A stretch of DNA of 64,000 nucleotides from Eulemur rufifrons (lineage: Eukaryota; Chordata; Mammalia; Primates; Lemuridae), in contig NW_027182892.1 in the NCBI RefSeq assembly GCF_041146395.1, positions 427,001 through 491,000 on the forward strand. Direction: 5' to 3'. The position numbers and the translations under genes were made by a program. The notes beneath the pieces were generated by a model. The model made no database searches. It saw only the letters and a list, made by a program, of their open reading frames with translations, and was not told the origin of the DNA. This document shows positions 1 to 11,712 of this stretch, piece after piece (position 1 is the stretch's first letter; each line of letters opens with the position of its first letter).

Positions 1-564
1 GTGAGGGTTAACGGTTAGGGTAAAGGTTAAGCGTTAGGGTTAGGGATTAGTGATTAGGGTTTTTGGTTAGTGTTAGGGTTAGCGGTTAGGAGTTAGTGTT
101 TTATGAAGGGGTATGTTTAGAATTAGGATTGGGGTTAGAGTTAGGGTGAGGTATAGGGGTTAGGTTTAGGGGTTAGTTTTAGGGTAAAAGGATAGGATTA
201 GGGTTACGGGTTGGGCTTAGGTTTAGCGTTAAAGTTTACTGCTAGGGTTAGGGATCGGGTTCAGGGTTAGCTTTAGGGGTTCTTGTTAGGGTTAGGTGTT
301 AGGTTAGTGTCAGGGTTAGGTCTAGTCGTGAGTGTAAGGTTTAGGCTTAGCTTTAAGAGCTAGGGTTAGGTTTAATGGTTAGGATTAGGATTAGGGTTAA
401 GGGTTAGGGTAAGGCTTAGGGGTTAGGGTGAAGGGTTAGGGTCAAGGGTTAGGGTTTTTGTTAGGCATAGTGTTGGGGTTAGAAATAAGGGTTACTGTCA
501 GTGTTAGGGTTGTAGGTAGGGTTACGGTTAGGGTTAGCGGTTTAGAATTAGGGTTAGGGATTAG

Positions 565-710
565 GTGTCACAGTGATGACTAGGAGATAGGGTTAGAATT
601 ATGGGATAGGGGTTGTTCTCAGGAAATGGGTTATGCATTAACGTTAGGATAAGAGGTTAAAGTTAGGCGCACGGTGAGGTTTACGTGTTAAGGGGAGAAA
701 TAGGAACAGA
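565..710 (+). repeat. Second non-telomeric stretch of the monomer (representative copy)
   Basis: Upstream of the GC-rich core each monomer has about 145 bp with little TTAGGG character. It begins near a small perfect inverted repeat, TCAC-A-GTGA (568-576 in this copy), and continues through AT-richer text to about 710. It recurs in every monomer at the same distance from the core. The private 13-bp deletion that marks the L1-bearing monomers lies immediately to its left. I do not recognise the source of the sequence and see no coding signal in it. Confidence 0.6.
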
Positions 711-752
711 GTTGGGTGTTATGTTCAGGGTTAGGGTTATCTGTTAAAGGTA

Positions 753-958
753 TTGTTTATGCTTAGCGCACGGGCCCTGTCTGCATTAGGCGGGCAGGGG
801 GAGTTTAGGGGGCTGGGATTGTACCCGGGAACCCACTCTATCATACTCTGGGTATGGGCCCGTGGGTTTCATGCAGGACACAGTGGTAGAGCCTCCTTTC
901 ACGCATGGCATGGGAGGATTGCAGGCTTTCTAAACTCTAAGGAAGCAAGAAGTCTGAT
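753..958 (+). repeat. GC-rich non-telomeric core of the satellite monomer (representative copy)
   Basis: Each monomer contains about 200 bp that is not TTAGGG-like. It has two ApaI-type GGGCCC sites, a G-run, CpGs and the L1 target sequence at its right edge. This first copy represents all 25. The others start at the landmarks 2618, 4495, 6371, 8249, 10125, 12003, 13881, 15753, 16935, 26069, 27946, 29822, 31384, 33262, 35482, 37358, 39235, 41098, 50261, 52139, 54017, 55895, 57772 and 59631. A short open frame of up to 84 codons crosses it in many copies. That frame starts only with TTG and is broken in several others, so I do not call it a gene. The origin of the core is unknown to me. Confidence 0.85.
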
Positions 959-1243
959 AATTAGATTTAGGGTAAGGATTCTGGTTAGGGTTAAGGATGA
1001 AGTTTAGTGTTAGGGTGAGGGCTTAGGGTTAGGGATTAGGGTTAGGGTTAAAGTTTACTCTTAGGTTTAACGGTTACACTTTGGTTTAGGGTTGAGGTTT
1101 ACGGTTAGGGTTAAGATGAGGGGTTAGGGTTTGGTACAGGGTTAGGGTTAAGAGTTAGGTTTAGGGTTGAAGATTAGGATTAGGGTTAGGATTAAAGGTT
1201 AGCGTTAGAGTTAACGCTTAGGGTTAAGGTTAAGAGTTAGGGT

Positions 1244-1271
1244 TTAGGGTTAGGGTTAGGGTTAGGGTTAG
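1244..1271 (+). repeat. Perfect TTAGGG seed tract of the monomer (representative copy)
   Basis: Four perfect TTAGGG units plus TTAG form the longest uninterrupted vertebrate telomere motif of this monomer. The same place in other monomers has different numbers. Three units are seen at 14372-14389, and interrupted versions near 28436 and 35965. This accounts for at least part of the small length differences between monomers. Confidence 0.8.
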
Positions 1272-4204
1272 TTTTAGGGTTAGAGTTATGTGCTATGGTT
1301 TGTGTTAGAGGTTAGGGTTAGGTTTACTGGTCACGGTTAGGGTTACGTTTAGGGGGTAGCATTAGGGTTAGGGTTAGGGTTAAGGGATAGGATTAGGGTT
1401 AAGTGTTGGGCTTAGGGTTAGGGTTTAGTGGTAGGTTTATCATTAAGGATTGGGGTTAGGGTCAGGGTTAAATGCTTGGGTGCGGGTAATGGTTAGGGTC
1501 AGGGTTAAGGTTCACGGATAGGGTTAGTCTTAAGGGTTACGGGTAGGTTTAGGGTTCAGGGTTAGTGTTAGCATTAGTGCTTAAGTTTAGGATTAGACGG
1601 TAGGTTAGATTTAGGGTTAGATCTAGGCGTTAGGGTAAGGGCTAGCGTTAGGGTTAAGAGATAGAGTTAGGTTTAGTGCTTAGGATTAGGGTTAGGGTTT
1701 GGGGTTAAAGTAAGTGTTAGGGGTTAGGTTTAAGGATCCAAGGTTAGGGTTATTTTTAGCTGTAGTGTTAGGGTTAGGGATAAGGGATCCCATTAGCATT
1801 AAGGGTCTTCCTTACTGTAGGGTGTAGGGTTAGGCTTAGAGTTAAAGGTTAAGGTTAGGGTCAGTGTTAAGATTTAGGTTGAGGGTTAACGGTTTGCGTA
1901 AAGGTTAAGTGTTAGGGTTAGGGATTAGTGATTAGGGTTTTTGGTTAGTGTTAGGGTTAGCGGTTAGGAGTTAGTGTTTTATGAAGGGGTATTTTTAGAA
2001 TTAGGATTGGGGTTAGAGTTAGGGTGAGGTATAGGGGTTAGGTTTAGGGGTTAGTTTTAGGGTAAAAGGATAGGATTAGGGTTACGGGTTGGGCTTAGGT
2101 TTAGGGTTAAAGTTTCCTGCTGGAGTTAGAGATAGGGTTCAGGGTTAGCTTTAGGGTTTCTGGTTAGGGTTAGGTGTTAGGTTAGTGTCAGGGTTAGGTC
2201 TAGTCGTGAGGGTAAGGTTTAGGGTTAGCTTTAAGAGCTAGGGTTAGGTTTAATGGTTAGGATTAGGATTAGGGTTAAGGGTTAGGGTAAGGCTTAGGGG
2301 TTAGGTTCAAGGGTTAGGGTTTTTGTTAGGCATAGCGTTCGGGTTAGAAGTAAGGGTTACTGTCAGTGTTAGGGTTGTAGGTAGGTTTACGGTTAGGTTT
2401 AGCGGTTTAGAATTAGGATTAGGGATTAGGTGTCACAGTGATGACTAGGAGATAGGGTGAGAATTATGGGATAGGGGTTGTTCTCAGGAAATGGGTTATG
2501 CATTAACGTTAGGATAAGAGGTTAAAGTTAGGCGCACGGTGAAGTTTACGTGTTAAGGGGAGAAATAGGAACAGGGTTCGGTGTTATGTTCAGGGTTAGG
2601 GTTATCTGTTAAAGGTATTGTTTATGCTTAGCGCACGGGCCCTGTCTGCATTAGGCGGGCCGGGGGAGTTTAGGGGGCTGGGATTGTACCCGGGAACCCA
2701 CTCTATCATACTCTGGGTATGGCCCGTGGGTTTCATGCAGGACACAGTGGTAGAGCCTCCTTTCACGCATGCAATGGGAGGATTGCAGGCTTTCTAAACT
2801 CTAAGAAAGCAAGAAGTCTGAGAATTAGATTTAGGGTTAGGATTCTGGTTAGGTTTAAGGATGAAGATTAGTGTTAGGGTGAGGGCTTAGGGTTAGGGAT
2901 TAGGGGGTTAGGGTTAAAGGTTACTCTTAGGTTTAACGGTTACACTTTGGTTTAGGGTTGAGGTTTAGGGTTAGGATTAAGATGAGGGGTTAGGGTTTGG
3001 TACAGGTTTAGGGTTAAGTGTTAGGTTTAGGGTTGAAGATTAGGATTAGGGTTAGGATTAAAGGTTAGCGTGAGTTTAACGCTTAGTGTTAAGGTTAAGA
3101 ATTAGGGTTTAGGGTTAGGGTTAGGGTTAGGGTTAGTTTTAGGGTTAGAGTTATGTGCTATGGTTTGTTTTATAGGTTAGGGTTAGGTTTACTGGTCACG
3201 GTTAGGGTTACGTTTAGGGGGTAGCATTAGGGTTAGTGTTAGGGTTAAGGGATAGGATTAGAAATAAGTGTTGGGCTTAGGGTTAGGGTTTAGTGTTAGG
3301 GTTAGCATTAAGGATTAGGGTTAGGGTCAGGGTTAAATGCTTGGGTGCGGGTAATGGTTAGGGTCAGGGTTTAGGTTCACGGATAGGGTTAGTGTTAAGG
3401 GTTACGTGAATGTTTAGGGTTAAGGGTTAGTGTTAGCATTAGTGCTTAAGGTTAGGATTAGGCGGTAGGTTAGATTTAGGGTTAGATCTAGGCGTTAGGG
3501 TAAGGGCTAGCGTTAGGGTTAAGAGATAGGTTTAGGTTTAATGCTTAGGATTAGGGTTAGGGTTTGGGGTTAAAGTAAGTGTTAGGGGTTAGGTTTAAGT
3601 ATCCAAGGTTAGGGTTATTTTTAGCTGTAGTGTTAGGGTTAGGGATAAGGGATCCCATTAGCATTAAGGGTCTTCCTTACTGTAGGGTTAAGGGTTAGGC
3701 TTAGAGTTAAAGGTTAAGGTTAGGGTCAGTTTTAAGATTTAGGGTGAGGGTTAACAGTTAGGGTAAACGTTAAGCGTTAGGGTTAGGGATTAGTGATTAG
3801 GGTTTTTGGTTAGTGTTAGGGTTAGCGGTTAGGAGTTAGTGTTTTATGAAGGGGTATGGTTAGAATTAGGATTGGGGTTAGAGTCAGGGTGAGGTATAGG
3901 GGTTAGGTTTAGGGGTTAGTTTTAGGGTAAAAGGATAGTATTAGGGTTACGGGTTGGGCTTAGGTTTAGGTTTAAAGTTTACTGCTATGGTTAGGGATAG
4001 GGTTCAGGGTTAACTTTAGGGGTTCTGGTTAGGGTTAGGTGTTAGGTTAGTGTCAGTGTTGGTCTAGTCGTGAGGGTAAGGTTTAGGGTTAGCTTTAAGA
4101 GCTAGGGTTAGGTTTAATGGTTAGGATTAGGATTAGGGTTAAGGGTTAGGGTAAGGCTTAGGGGTTAGGGTCAAGGGTTAGGGTCAAGGGTTAGGGTTTT
4201 TGTG

Positions 4205-7200
4205 AGGCATAGCGTTGGGGTTAGAAGTAAGGGTTACTGTCAGTGTTAGGGTTGTAGGTAGGGTTACGGTTAGGGTTATCGGTTTAGAATTAGGGTTAGG
4301 GATTAGGTGTCACCGTGATGACTAGGAGATAGGGTTAGAATTATGGGATAGGGGTTGTTCTCAGGAAATGGGTTATGCATTAACGTTAGGATAAGAGGTT
4401 AAAGTTAGGCGCACGGTGAGGTTTACGTGTTAAGGGGAGAAATAGGAACAGGGTTGGGTGTTATGTTCAGGGTTAGGGTTATCTGTTAAAGGTATTGTTT
4501 ATGCTTAGCGCACGGGCCCTGTCTGCATTAGGCGGGCGGGGGGAGTTTAGGGGCTGGGATTGTACCCGGGAACCCACTCTATCATACTCTGGGTATGGGC
4601 CCGTGGGTTTCATGCAGGACACAGTGGTAGAGCCTCCTTTCACACATGGCATGGGAGGATTGCAGGCTTTCTAAACTCTAAGAAAGCAAGAAGTCTGAGA
4701 ATTAGATTTAGGGTTAGGATTATGGTTAGGCTTAATGATGAAGTTTAGTGTTAGGGTGAGGGCTTAGGGTTAGGGATTAGGGTTAGGGTTAGAGGTTACT
4801 CTTAGGTTTAACGGTTACACTTTGGTTTAGGGTTGAGGTTTACGGTTAGGGTTAAGATGAGGGGTTAGGGTTTGGTACAGGGTTAGGGTTAAGAGTTAGG
4901 TTTAGGGTTTAAGATTAGGATTAGGGTTAGGATTAAAGGTTAGCGTGAGAGTTAACGCTTAGGGTTAAGGTTAAGAGTTAGGGTTTAGGGTTAGGGTTAG
5001 GGTTAGGGTTAGTTTTAGGGTTAGAGTTATGTGCTATGGTTTGTGTTAGAGGTTAGGGTTAGGTTTACTGGTCACGGTTAGGGTTACGTTTAGGGGTTAG
5101 CATTAGGGTTAGAGTTAGGGTTAAGGGATAGGATTAGGGATAAGTGTTGGGCTTAGGGTTAGGGTTTAGTGTTAGGGTTAGCATTAAGGATTAGTGTTAG
5201 GGTCAGGGTTAAATGCTTGGGTGCGGGTAATGGTTAGGGTCAGGGTTAAAGTTCACGGACAGGGTTATTGTTAAGGATTACGGGTAGCTTTAGGGTTCAG
5301 GGTTAGTGTTAGCATTAGTGCTTAAGTTTAGGATTAGACGGTAGGTTAGATTTAGGGTTAGATCTAGGCGTTAGGGTAAGGGCTAGCGTTAGGGTTAAGA
5401 GATAGAGTTAGGTTTAGTGCTTAGGATTAGGGTTAGGGTTTGGGGTTAAAGTAAGTGTTAGGGGTTAGCTTTAAGGATCCAAGGTTAGGGTTATTTTTAG
5501 CTGTAGTGTTAGGGTTAGGGATAAGGGATCCCATTAGCATTAAGGGTCTTCCTTACTGTAGGGTTAAGGGTTAGGGTTAGAGTTAAAGGTTAAGGTTAGG
5601 GTCAGTGTTAAGATTTAGGTTGAGGGTTAACGGTTTGGGTAAAGGTTAAGTGTTAGGGTTAGGGATTAGTGATTAGGGTTTTTGGTTAGTGTTAGGGTTA
5701 GCGGTTAGGAGTTAGTGTTTTATGAAGGGGTATGGTTAGAATTAGGATTGGGGTTAGAGTTAGGGTGAGGTATAGGGGTTAGGTTTAGGGGTTAGTTTTA
5801 GGGTAAAAGGATAGGATTAGGGTTACGGGTTGGGCTTAGGTTTAGGGTTAAAGTTTCCTGCTGGAGTTAGAGATAGGGTTCAGGGTTAGCTTTAGGGGTT
5901 CTGGTTAGGGTTAGGTGTTAGGTTGGTGTCAGGGTTAGGTCTAGTCGTGAGGGTAAGGTTTAGGGTTAGCTTTAAGAGCTAGGGTTAGGTTTAATGGTTA
6001 GGATTAGGATTAGGGTTAAGGGTTAGGGTAAGGCTTAGGGGTTCGGGTGAAGGGTTAGGGTCAAGGGTTAGGGTTTTTGTTACGCATAGCGTTGGGGTTA
6101 GAAGTAAGGGTTACTGTCAGTGTTAGGGTTGTAGGTAGGGTTACGGTTAGGGTTAGCGGTTTAGAATTAGGGTTAGGGATTAGGTGTCACAGTGATGACT
6201 AGGAGATAGGGTTAGAATTATGGGATGGGGTTGTTCTCAGGAAATGGGTTATGCATTAACGTTAGGATAAGAGGTTAAAGTTAGGCGCACGGTGAGGTTT
6301 ACGTGTTAAGGGGAGAAATACGATCAGGGTTGGGTGTTATGTTCAGGGTTAGGGTTATCTGTTAAAGGTATTGTTTATGCTTAGCGCACGGGCCCTGTCT
6401 GCATTAGGCGGGCGGGGGGAGTTTAGGGGGCTGGGATTGTACCCGGGAACCCACTCTATCATACTCTGGGTATGGGCCCGTGGGTTTCATACAGGACACA
6501 GTGGTAGAGCCTCCTTTCACGCATGGCATGGAAGGATTGCAGGCTTTCTAAACTCTAAGAAAGCAAGAAGGCTGAGAATTAAATTTAGGGTTAGGATTCT
6601 GGTTAGGGTTAAGGATGAAGTTTAGTGTTAGGGTGACGGCTTAGGTTTAGGGATTAGGGTTAGGGTTAAAGGTTACTCTTAGGTTTAACGGTTACACCTT
6701 GGTTTAGGGTTGAGGGTTACGGTTAGGGTTAAGATGAGGGGTTAGGGTTTGGTACAGGGTAGGGGGTTAAGTGTTAGGTTTAGGTTTGAAGATTAGGATT
6801 AGGGTTAGGATTAAAGGTTAGCGTGAGAGTTAACACTTAGGGATAAGGTTAAGGGTTATGGTTTAGGGTTAGGGTTAGGGTTAGGTTTAGTTTTAGGGTT
6901 AGAGTTATGTGCTATGGTTTGTGTTACAGGTTAGGGTTAGGTTTACTGGTCACGGTTAGGGTTAAGTTTACGGGGTAGCATTAGGGTTCGGGTTAGGATT
7001 AAGGGATAGGATTAGAGATAAGTGTTGGGATTAGGGTTAGGGTTTAGTGTTAGGGTTAGCATTAAGGATTAGGGTTAGGGTCAGGGTTAAATGCTTGGGT
7101 GCGTGTAATGGTTAGGGTCAGGGTTTAGGTTCACGGATAGGTTAAGTGTTAAGGGTTACGGGTAGGTTTAGGGTTAAGGGTTAGTGTTAGCATTACGGCT

Positions 7201-10200
7201 TAAGGTTAGGATTAGGCGGTAGGTTAGATTTAGGGTTAGATCTAGGCATTAGGGTAAGGGCTAGCGTTACGGTTAAGAGATAGGGTTAGGTTTAATGCTT
7301 AGGATTAGGGTTAGAGTTTGGGGTTAAAGTAAGTGCTAGGGGTTAGGTTTAAGGATCCAAGGTTAGGGTTATTTTTAGCTGTAGTGTTAGGGTTAGGGAT
7401 AAGGGATCCCATTAGCATTAAGGGTCTTCCGTATTGTAGGGTGAAGGGTTAGGCTTAGAGTTAAAGGTTAAGGTTAGGGTCAGTGTTAAGATTTAGGGTG
7501 AGGGTTAACCGTTAGGGTAAAGGTTAAGCGTTAGGGTTAGGGATTAGTGATTAGGGTTTTGGTTAGTGTTAGGGTTAGCGGTTAGGAGTTAGTGTTTTAT
7601 GAAGGGGTATGGTTAGAATTAGGATTGGGGTTAGAGTTAGGGTGAGGTATAGGGGTTAGGTTTAGGGGTTAGTTTTAGGGTAAAAGGATAGGATTAGGGT
7701 TACGGGTTGGGCTTAGGTTTAGGGTTAAAGTTTACTGCTGGGGTTAGGGATAGGGTTCAGGGTTAGCTTTAGGGGTTCTGGTGAGGGTTAGGTGTTAGGT
7801 TAGTGTCAGGGTTAGGTCTAGTCGTGAGGGTAAGGTTTAGGGTTAGCTTTAAGAGCTAGGGTTAGGTTTAATGGTTAGGATTAGGATTAGGGTTAAGGGT
7901 TAGGGTAAGGCTTAGGGGTTAGGGTGAAGGGTTGGGGTCAAGGGTTAGGGTTTTTGTTAGGCATAGCGTTGGGGTTAGAAGTAAGGGTTACTGTCAGTGT
8001 TAGGGTTGTAGGTAGGGTTACGGTTAGGGTTATCGGTTTAGAATTAGGGTTAGGGATTAGGTGTCACCGTGATGACTAGGAGATAGGGTTAGAATTATGG
8101 GATAGGGGTTGTTCTCAGGAAATGGGTTATGCATTAACGTTAGGATAAGAGGTTAAAGTTAGGCGCACGGTGAGGTTTACGTGTTAAGGGGAGAAATAGG
8201 AACAGGGTTGGGTGTTATGTTCAGGGTTAGGGTTATCTGTTAAAGGTATTGTTTATGCTTAGCGCACGGGCCCTGTCTGCATTAGGCGGGCGGGGGGAGT
8301 TTAGGGGCTGGGATTGTACCCGGGAACCCACTCTATCATACTCTGGGTATGGGCCCGTGGGTTTCATGCAGGACACAGTGGTAGAGCCTCCTTTCACACA
8401 TGGCATGGGAGGATTGCAGGCTTTCTAAACTCTAAGAAAGCAAGAAGTCTGAGAATTAGATTTAGGGTTAGGATTATGGTTAGGCTTAATGATGAAGTTT
8501 AGTGTTAGGGTGAGGGCTTAGGGTTAGGGATTAGGGTTAGGGTTAGAGGTTACTCTTAGGTTTAACGGTTACACTTTGGTTTAGGGTTGAGGTTTACGGT
8601 TAGGGTTAAGATGAGGGGTTAGGGTTTGGTACAGGGTTAGGGTTAAGAGTTAGGTTTAGGGTTTAAGATTAGGATTAGGGTTAGGATTAAAGGTTAGCGT
8701 GAGAGTTAACGCTTAGGGTTAAGGTTAAGAGTTAGGGTTTAGGGTTAGGGTTAGGGTTAGGGTTAGTTTTAGGGTTAGAGTTATGTGCTATGGTTTGTGT
8801 TAGAGGTTAGGGTTAGGTTTACTGGTCACGGTTAGGGTTACGTTTAGGGGTTAGCATTAGGGTTAGAGTTAGGGTTAAGGGATAGGATTAGGGATAAGTG
8901 TTGGGCTTAGGGTTAGGGTTTAGTGTTAGGGTTAGCATTAAGGATTAGTGTTAGGGTCAGGGTTAAATGCTTGGGTGCGGGTAATGGTTAGGGTCAGGGT
9001 TAAAGTTCACGGACAGGGTTATTGTTAAGGATTACGGGTAGCTTTAGGGTTCAGGGTTAGTGTTAGCATTAGTGCTTAAGTTTAGGATTAGACGGTAGGT
9101 TAGATTTAGGGTTAGATCTAGGCGTTAGGGTAAGGGCTAGCGTTAGGGTTAAGAGATAGAGTTAGGTTTAGTGCTTAGGATTAGGGTTAGGGTTTGGGGT
9201 TAAAGTAAGTGTTAGGGGTTAGCTTTAAGGATCCAAGGTTAGGGTTATTTTTAGCTGTAGTGTTAGGGTTAGGGATAAGGGATCCCATTAGCATTAAGGG
9301 TCTTCCTTACTGTAGGGTTAAGGGTTAGGCTTAGAGTTAAAGGTTAAGGTTAGGGTCAGTGTTAAGATTTAGGTTGAGGGTTAACGGTTTGGGTAAAGGT
9401 TAAGTGTTAGGGTTAGGGATTAGTGATTAGGGTTTTTGGTTAGTGTTAGGGTTAGCGGTTAGGAGTTAGTGTTTTATGAAGGGGTATGGTTAGAATTAGG
9501 ATTGGGGTTAGAGTTAGGGTGAGGTATAGGGGTTAGGTTTAGGGGTTAGTTTTAGGGTAAAAGGATAGGATTAGGGTTACGGGTTGGGCTTAGGTTTAGG
9601 GTTAAAGTTTCCTGCTGGAGTTAGAGATAGGGTTCAGGGTTAGCTTTAGGGGTTCTGGTTAGGGTTAGGTGTTAGGTTGGTGTCAGGGTTAGGTCTAGTC
9701 GTGAGGGTAAGGTTTAGGGTTAGCTTTAAGAGCTAGGGTTAGGTTTAATGGTTAGGATTAGGATTAGGGTTAAGGGTTAGGGTAAGGCTTAGGGGTTCGG
9801 GTGAAGGGTTAGGGTCAAGGGTTAGGGTTTTTGTTACGCATAGCGTTGGGGTTAGAAGTAAGGGTTACTGTCAGTGTTAGGGTTGTAGGTAGGGTTACGG
9901 TTAGGGTTAGCGGTTTAGAATTAGGGTTAGGGATTAGGTGTCACAGTGATGACTAGGAGATAGGGTTAGAATTATGGGATGGGGTTGTTCTCAGGAAATG
10001 GGTTATGCATTAACGTTAGGATAAGAGGTTAAAGTTAGGCGCACGGTGAGGTTTACGTGTTAAGGGGAGAAATACGATCAGGGTTGGGTGTTATGTTCAG
10101 GGTTAGGGTTATCTGTTAAAGGTATTGTTTATGCTTAGCGCACGGGCCCTGTCTGCATTAGGCGGGCGGGGGGAGTTTAGGGGGCTGGGATTGTACCCGG

Positions 10201-11712
10201 GAACCCACTCTATCATACTCTGGGTATGGGCCCGTGGGTTTCATACAGGACACAGTGGTAGAGCCTCCTTTCACGCATGGCATGGAAGGATTGCAGGCTT
10301 TCTAAACTCTAAGAAAGCAAGAAGGCTGAGAATTAAATTTAGGGTTAGGATTCTGGTTAGGGTTAAGGATGAAGTTTAGTGTTAGGGTGACGGCTTAGGT
10401 TTAGGGATTAGGGTTAGGGTTAAAGGTTACTCTTAGGTTTAACAGTTACACCTTGGTTTAGGGTTGAGGGTTACGGTTAGGGTTAAGATGAGGGTTTAGG
10501 GTTTGGTACAGGGTAGGGGGTTAAGTGTTAGGTTTAGGTTTGAAGATTAGGATTAGGGTTAGGATTAAAGGTTAGCGTGAGAGTTAACACTTAGGGATAA
10601 GGTTAAGGGTTATGGTTTAGGGTTAGGGTTAGGGTTAGGTTTAGTTTTAGGGTTAGAGTTATGTGCTATGGTTTGTGTTACAGGTTAGGGTTAGGTTTAC
10701 TGGTCACGGTTAGGGTTAAGTTTACGGGGTAGCATTAGGGTTCGGGTTAGGATTAAGGGATAGGATTAGAGATAAGTGTTGGGATTAGGGTTAGGGTTTA
10801 GTGTTAGGGTTAGCATTAAGGATTAGGGTTAGGGTCAGGGTTAAATGCTTGGGTGCGTGTAATGGTTAGGGTCAGGGTTTAGGTTCACGGATAGGTTAAG
10901 TGTTAAGGGTTACGGGTAGGTTTAGGGTTAAGGGTTAGTGTTAGCATTACGGCTTAAGGTTAGGATTAGGCGGTAGGTTAGATTTAGGGTTAGATCTAGG
11001 CATTAGGGTAAGGGCTAGCGTTACGGTTAAGAGATAGGGTTAGGTTTAATGCTTAGGATTAGGGTTAGAGTTTGGGGTTAAAGTAAGTGCTAGGGGTTAG
11101 GTTTAAGGATCCAAGGTTAGGGTTATTTTTAGCTGTAGTGTTAGGGTTAGGGATAAGGGATCCCATTAGCATTAAGGGTCTTCCGTATTGTAGGGTGAAG
11201 GGTTAGGCTTAGAGTTAAAGGTTAAGGTTAGGGTCAGTGTTAAGATTTAGGGTGAGGGTTAACCGTTAGGGTAAAGGTTAAGCGTTAGGGTTAGGGATTA
11301 GTGATTAGGGTTTTGGTTAGTGTTAGGGTTAGCGGTTAGGAGTTAGTGTTTTATGAAGGGGTATGGTTAGAATTAGGATTGGGGTTAGAGTTAGGGTGAG
11401 GTATAGGGGTTAGGTTTAGGGGTTAGTTTTAGGGTAAAAGGATAGGATTAGGGTTACGGGTTGGGCTTAGGTTTAGGGTTAAAGTTTACTGCTGGGGTTA
11501 GGGATAGGGTTCAGGGTTAGCTTTAGGGGTTCTGGTGAGGGTTAGGTGTTAGGTTAGTGTCAGGGTTAGGTCTAGTCGTGAGGGTAAGGTTTAGGGTTAG
11601 CTTTAAGAGCTAGGGTTAGGTTTAATGGTTAGGATTAGGATTAGGGTTAAGGGTTAGGGTAAGGCTTAGGGGTTAGGGTGAAGGGTTGGGGTCAAGGGTT
11701 AGGGTTTTTGTT
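4205..11712 (+). repeat. Recent tandem duplication of a two-monomer (3,754-bp) unit
   Basis: 4205-7958 is repeated at 7959-11712 with no length change. Landmark pairs 4495/8249 and 6371/10125 are both exactly 3,754 bp apart. Private variants are shared, for example the TTATCGG form at about 4276 and 8030, and the GTGTTACAGG form in both second monomers. By eye I find three substitutions: 5576 G / 9330 C, 6690 G / 10444 A and 6741 G / 10495 T. The left edge is set by a mismatch at 4204/7958. On the right, homology to the first copy continues to about 11786. Neighbouring monomers differ from each other at far more positions, so this is a young unequal-exchange product. Confidence 0.85.

Noticed and set aside
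753..1007. 84-codon open frame repeated in many satellite monomers (for example 753, 6371, 10125, 12003, 15753, 31384, 33262, 37358, 39235, 50261, 52139, 55895, 57772)
   Set aside because: It starts at TTG, runs from the core into degenerate TTAGGG sequence, is shortened or frameshifted in several monomers (for example near 2719, 4550 and 8304), and its repetition simply reflects the satellite. There is no sign of coding constraint.
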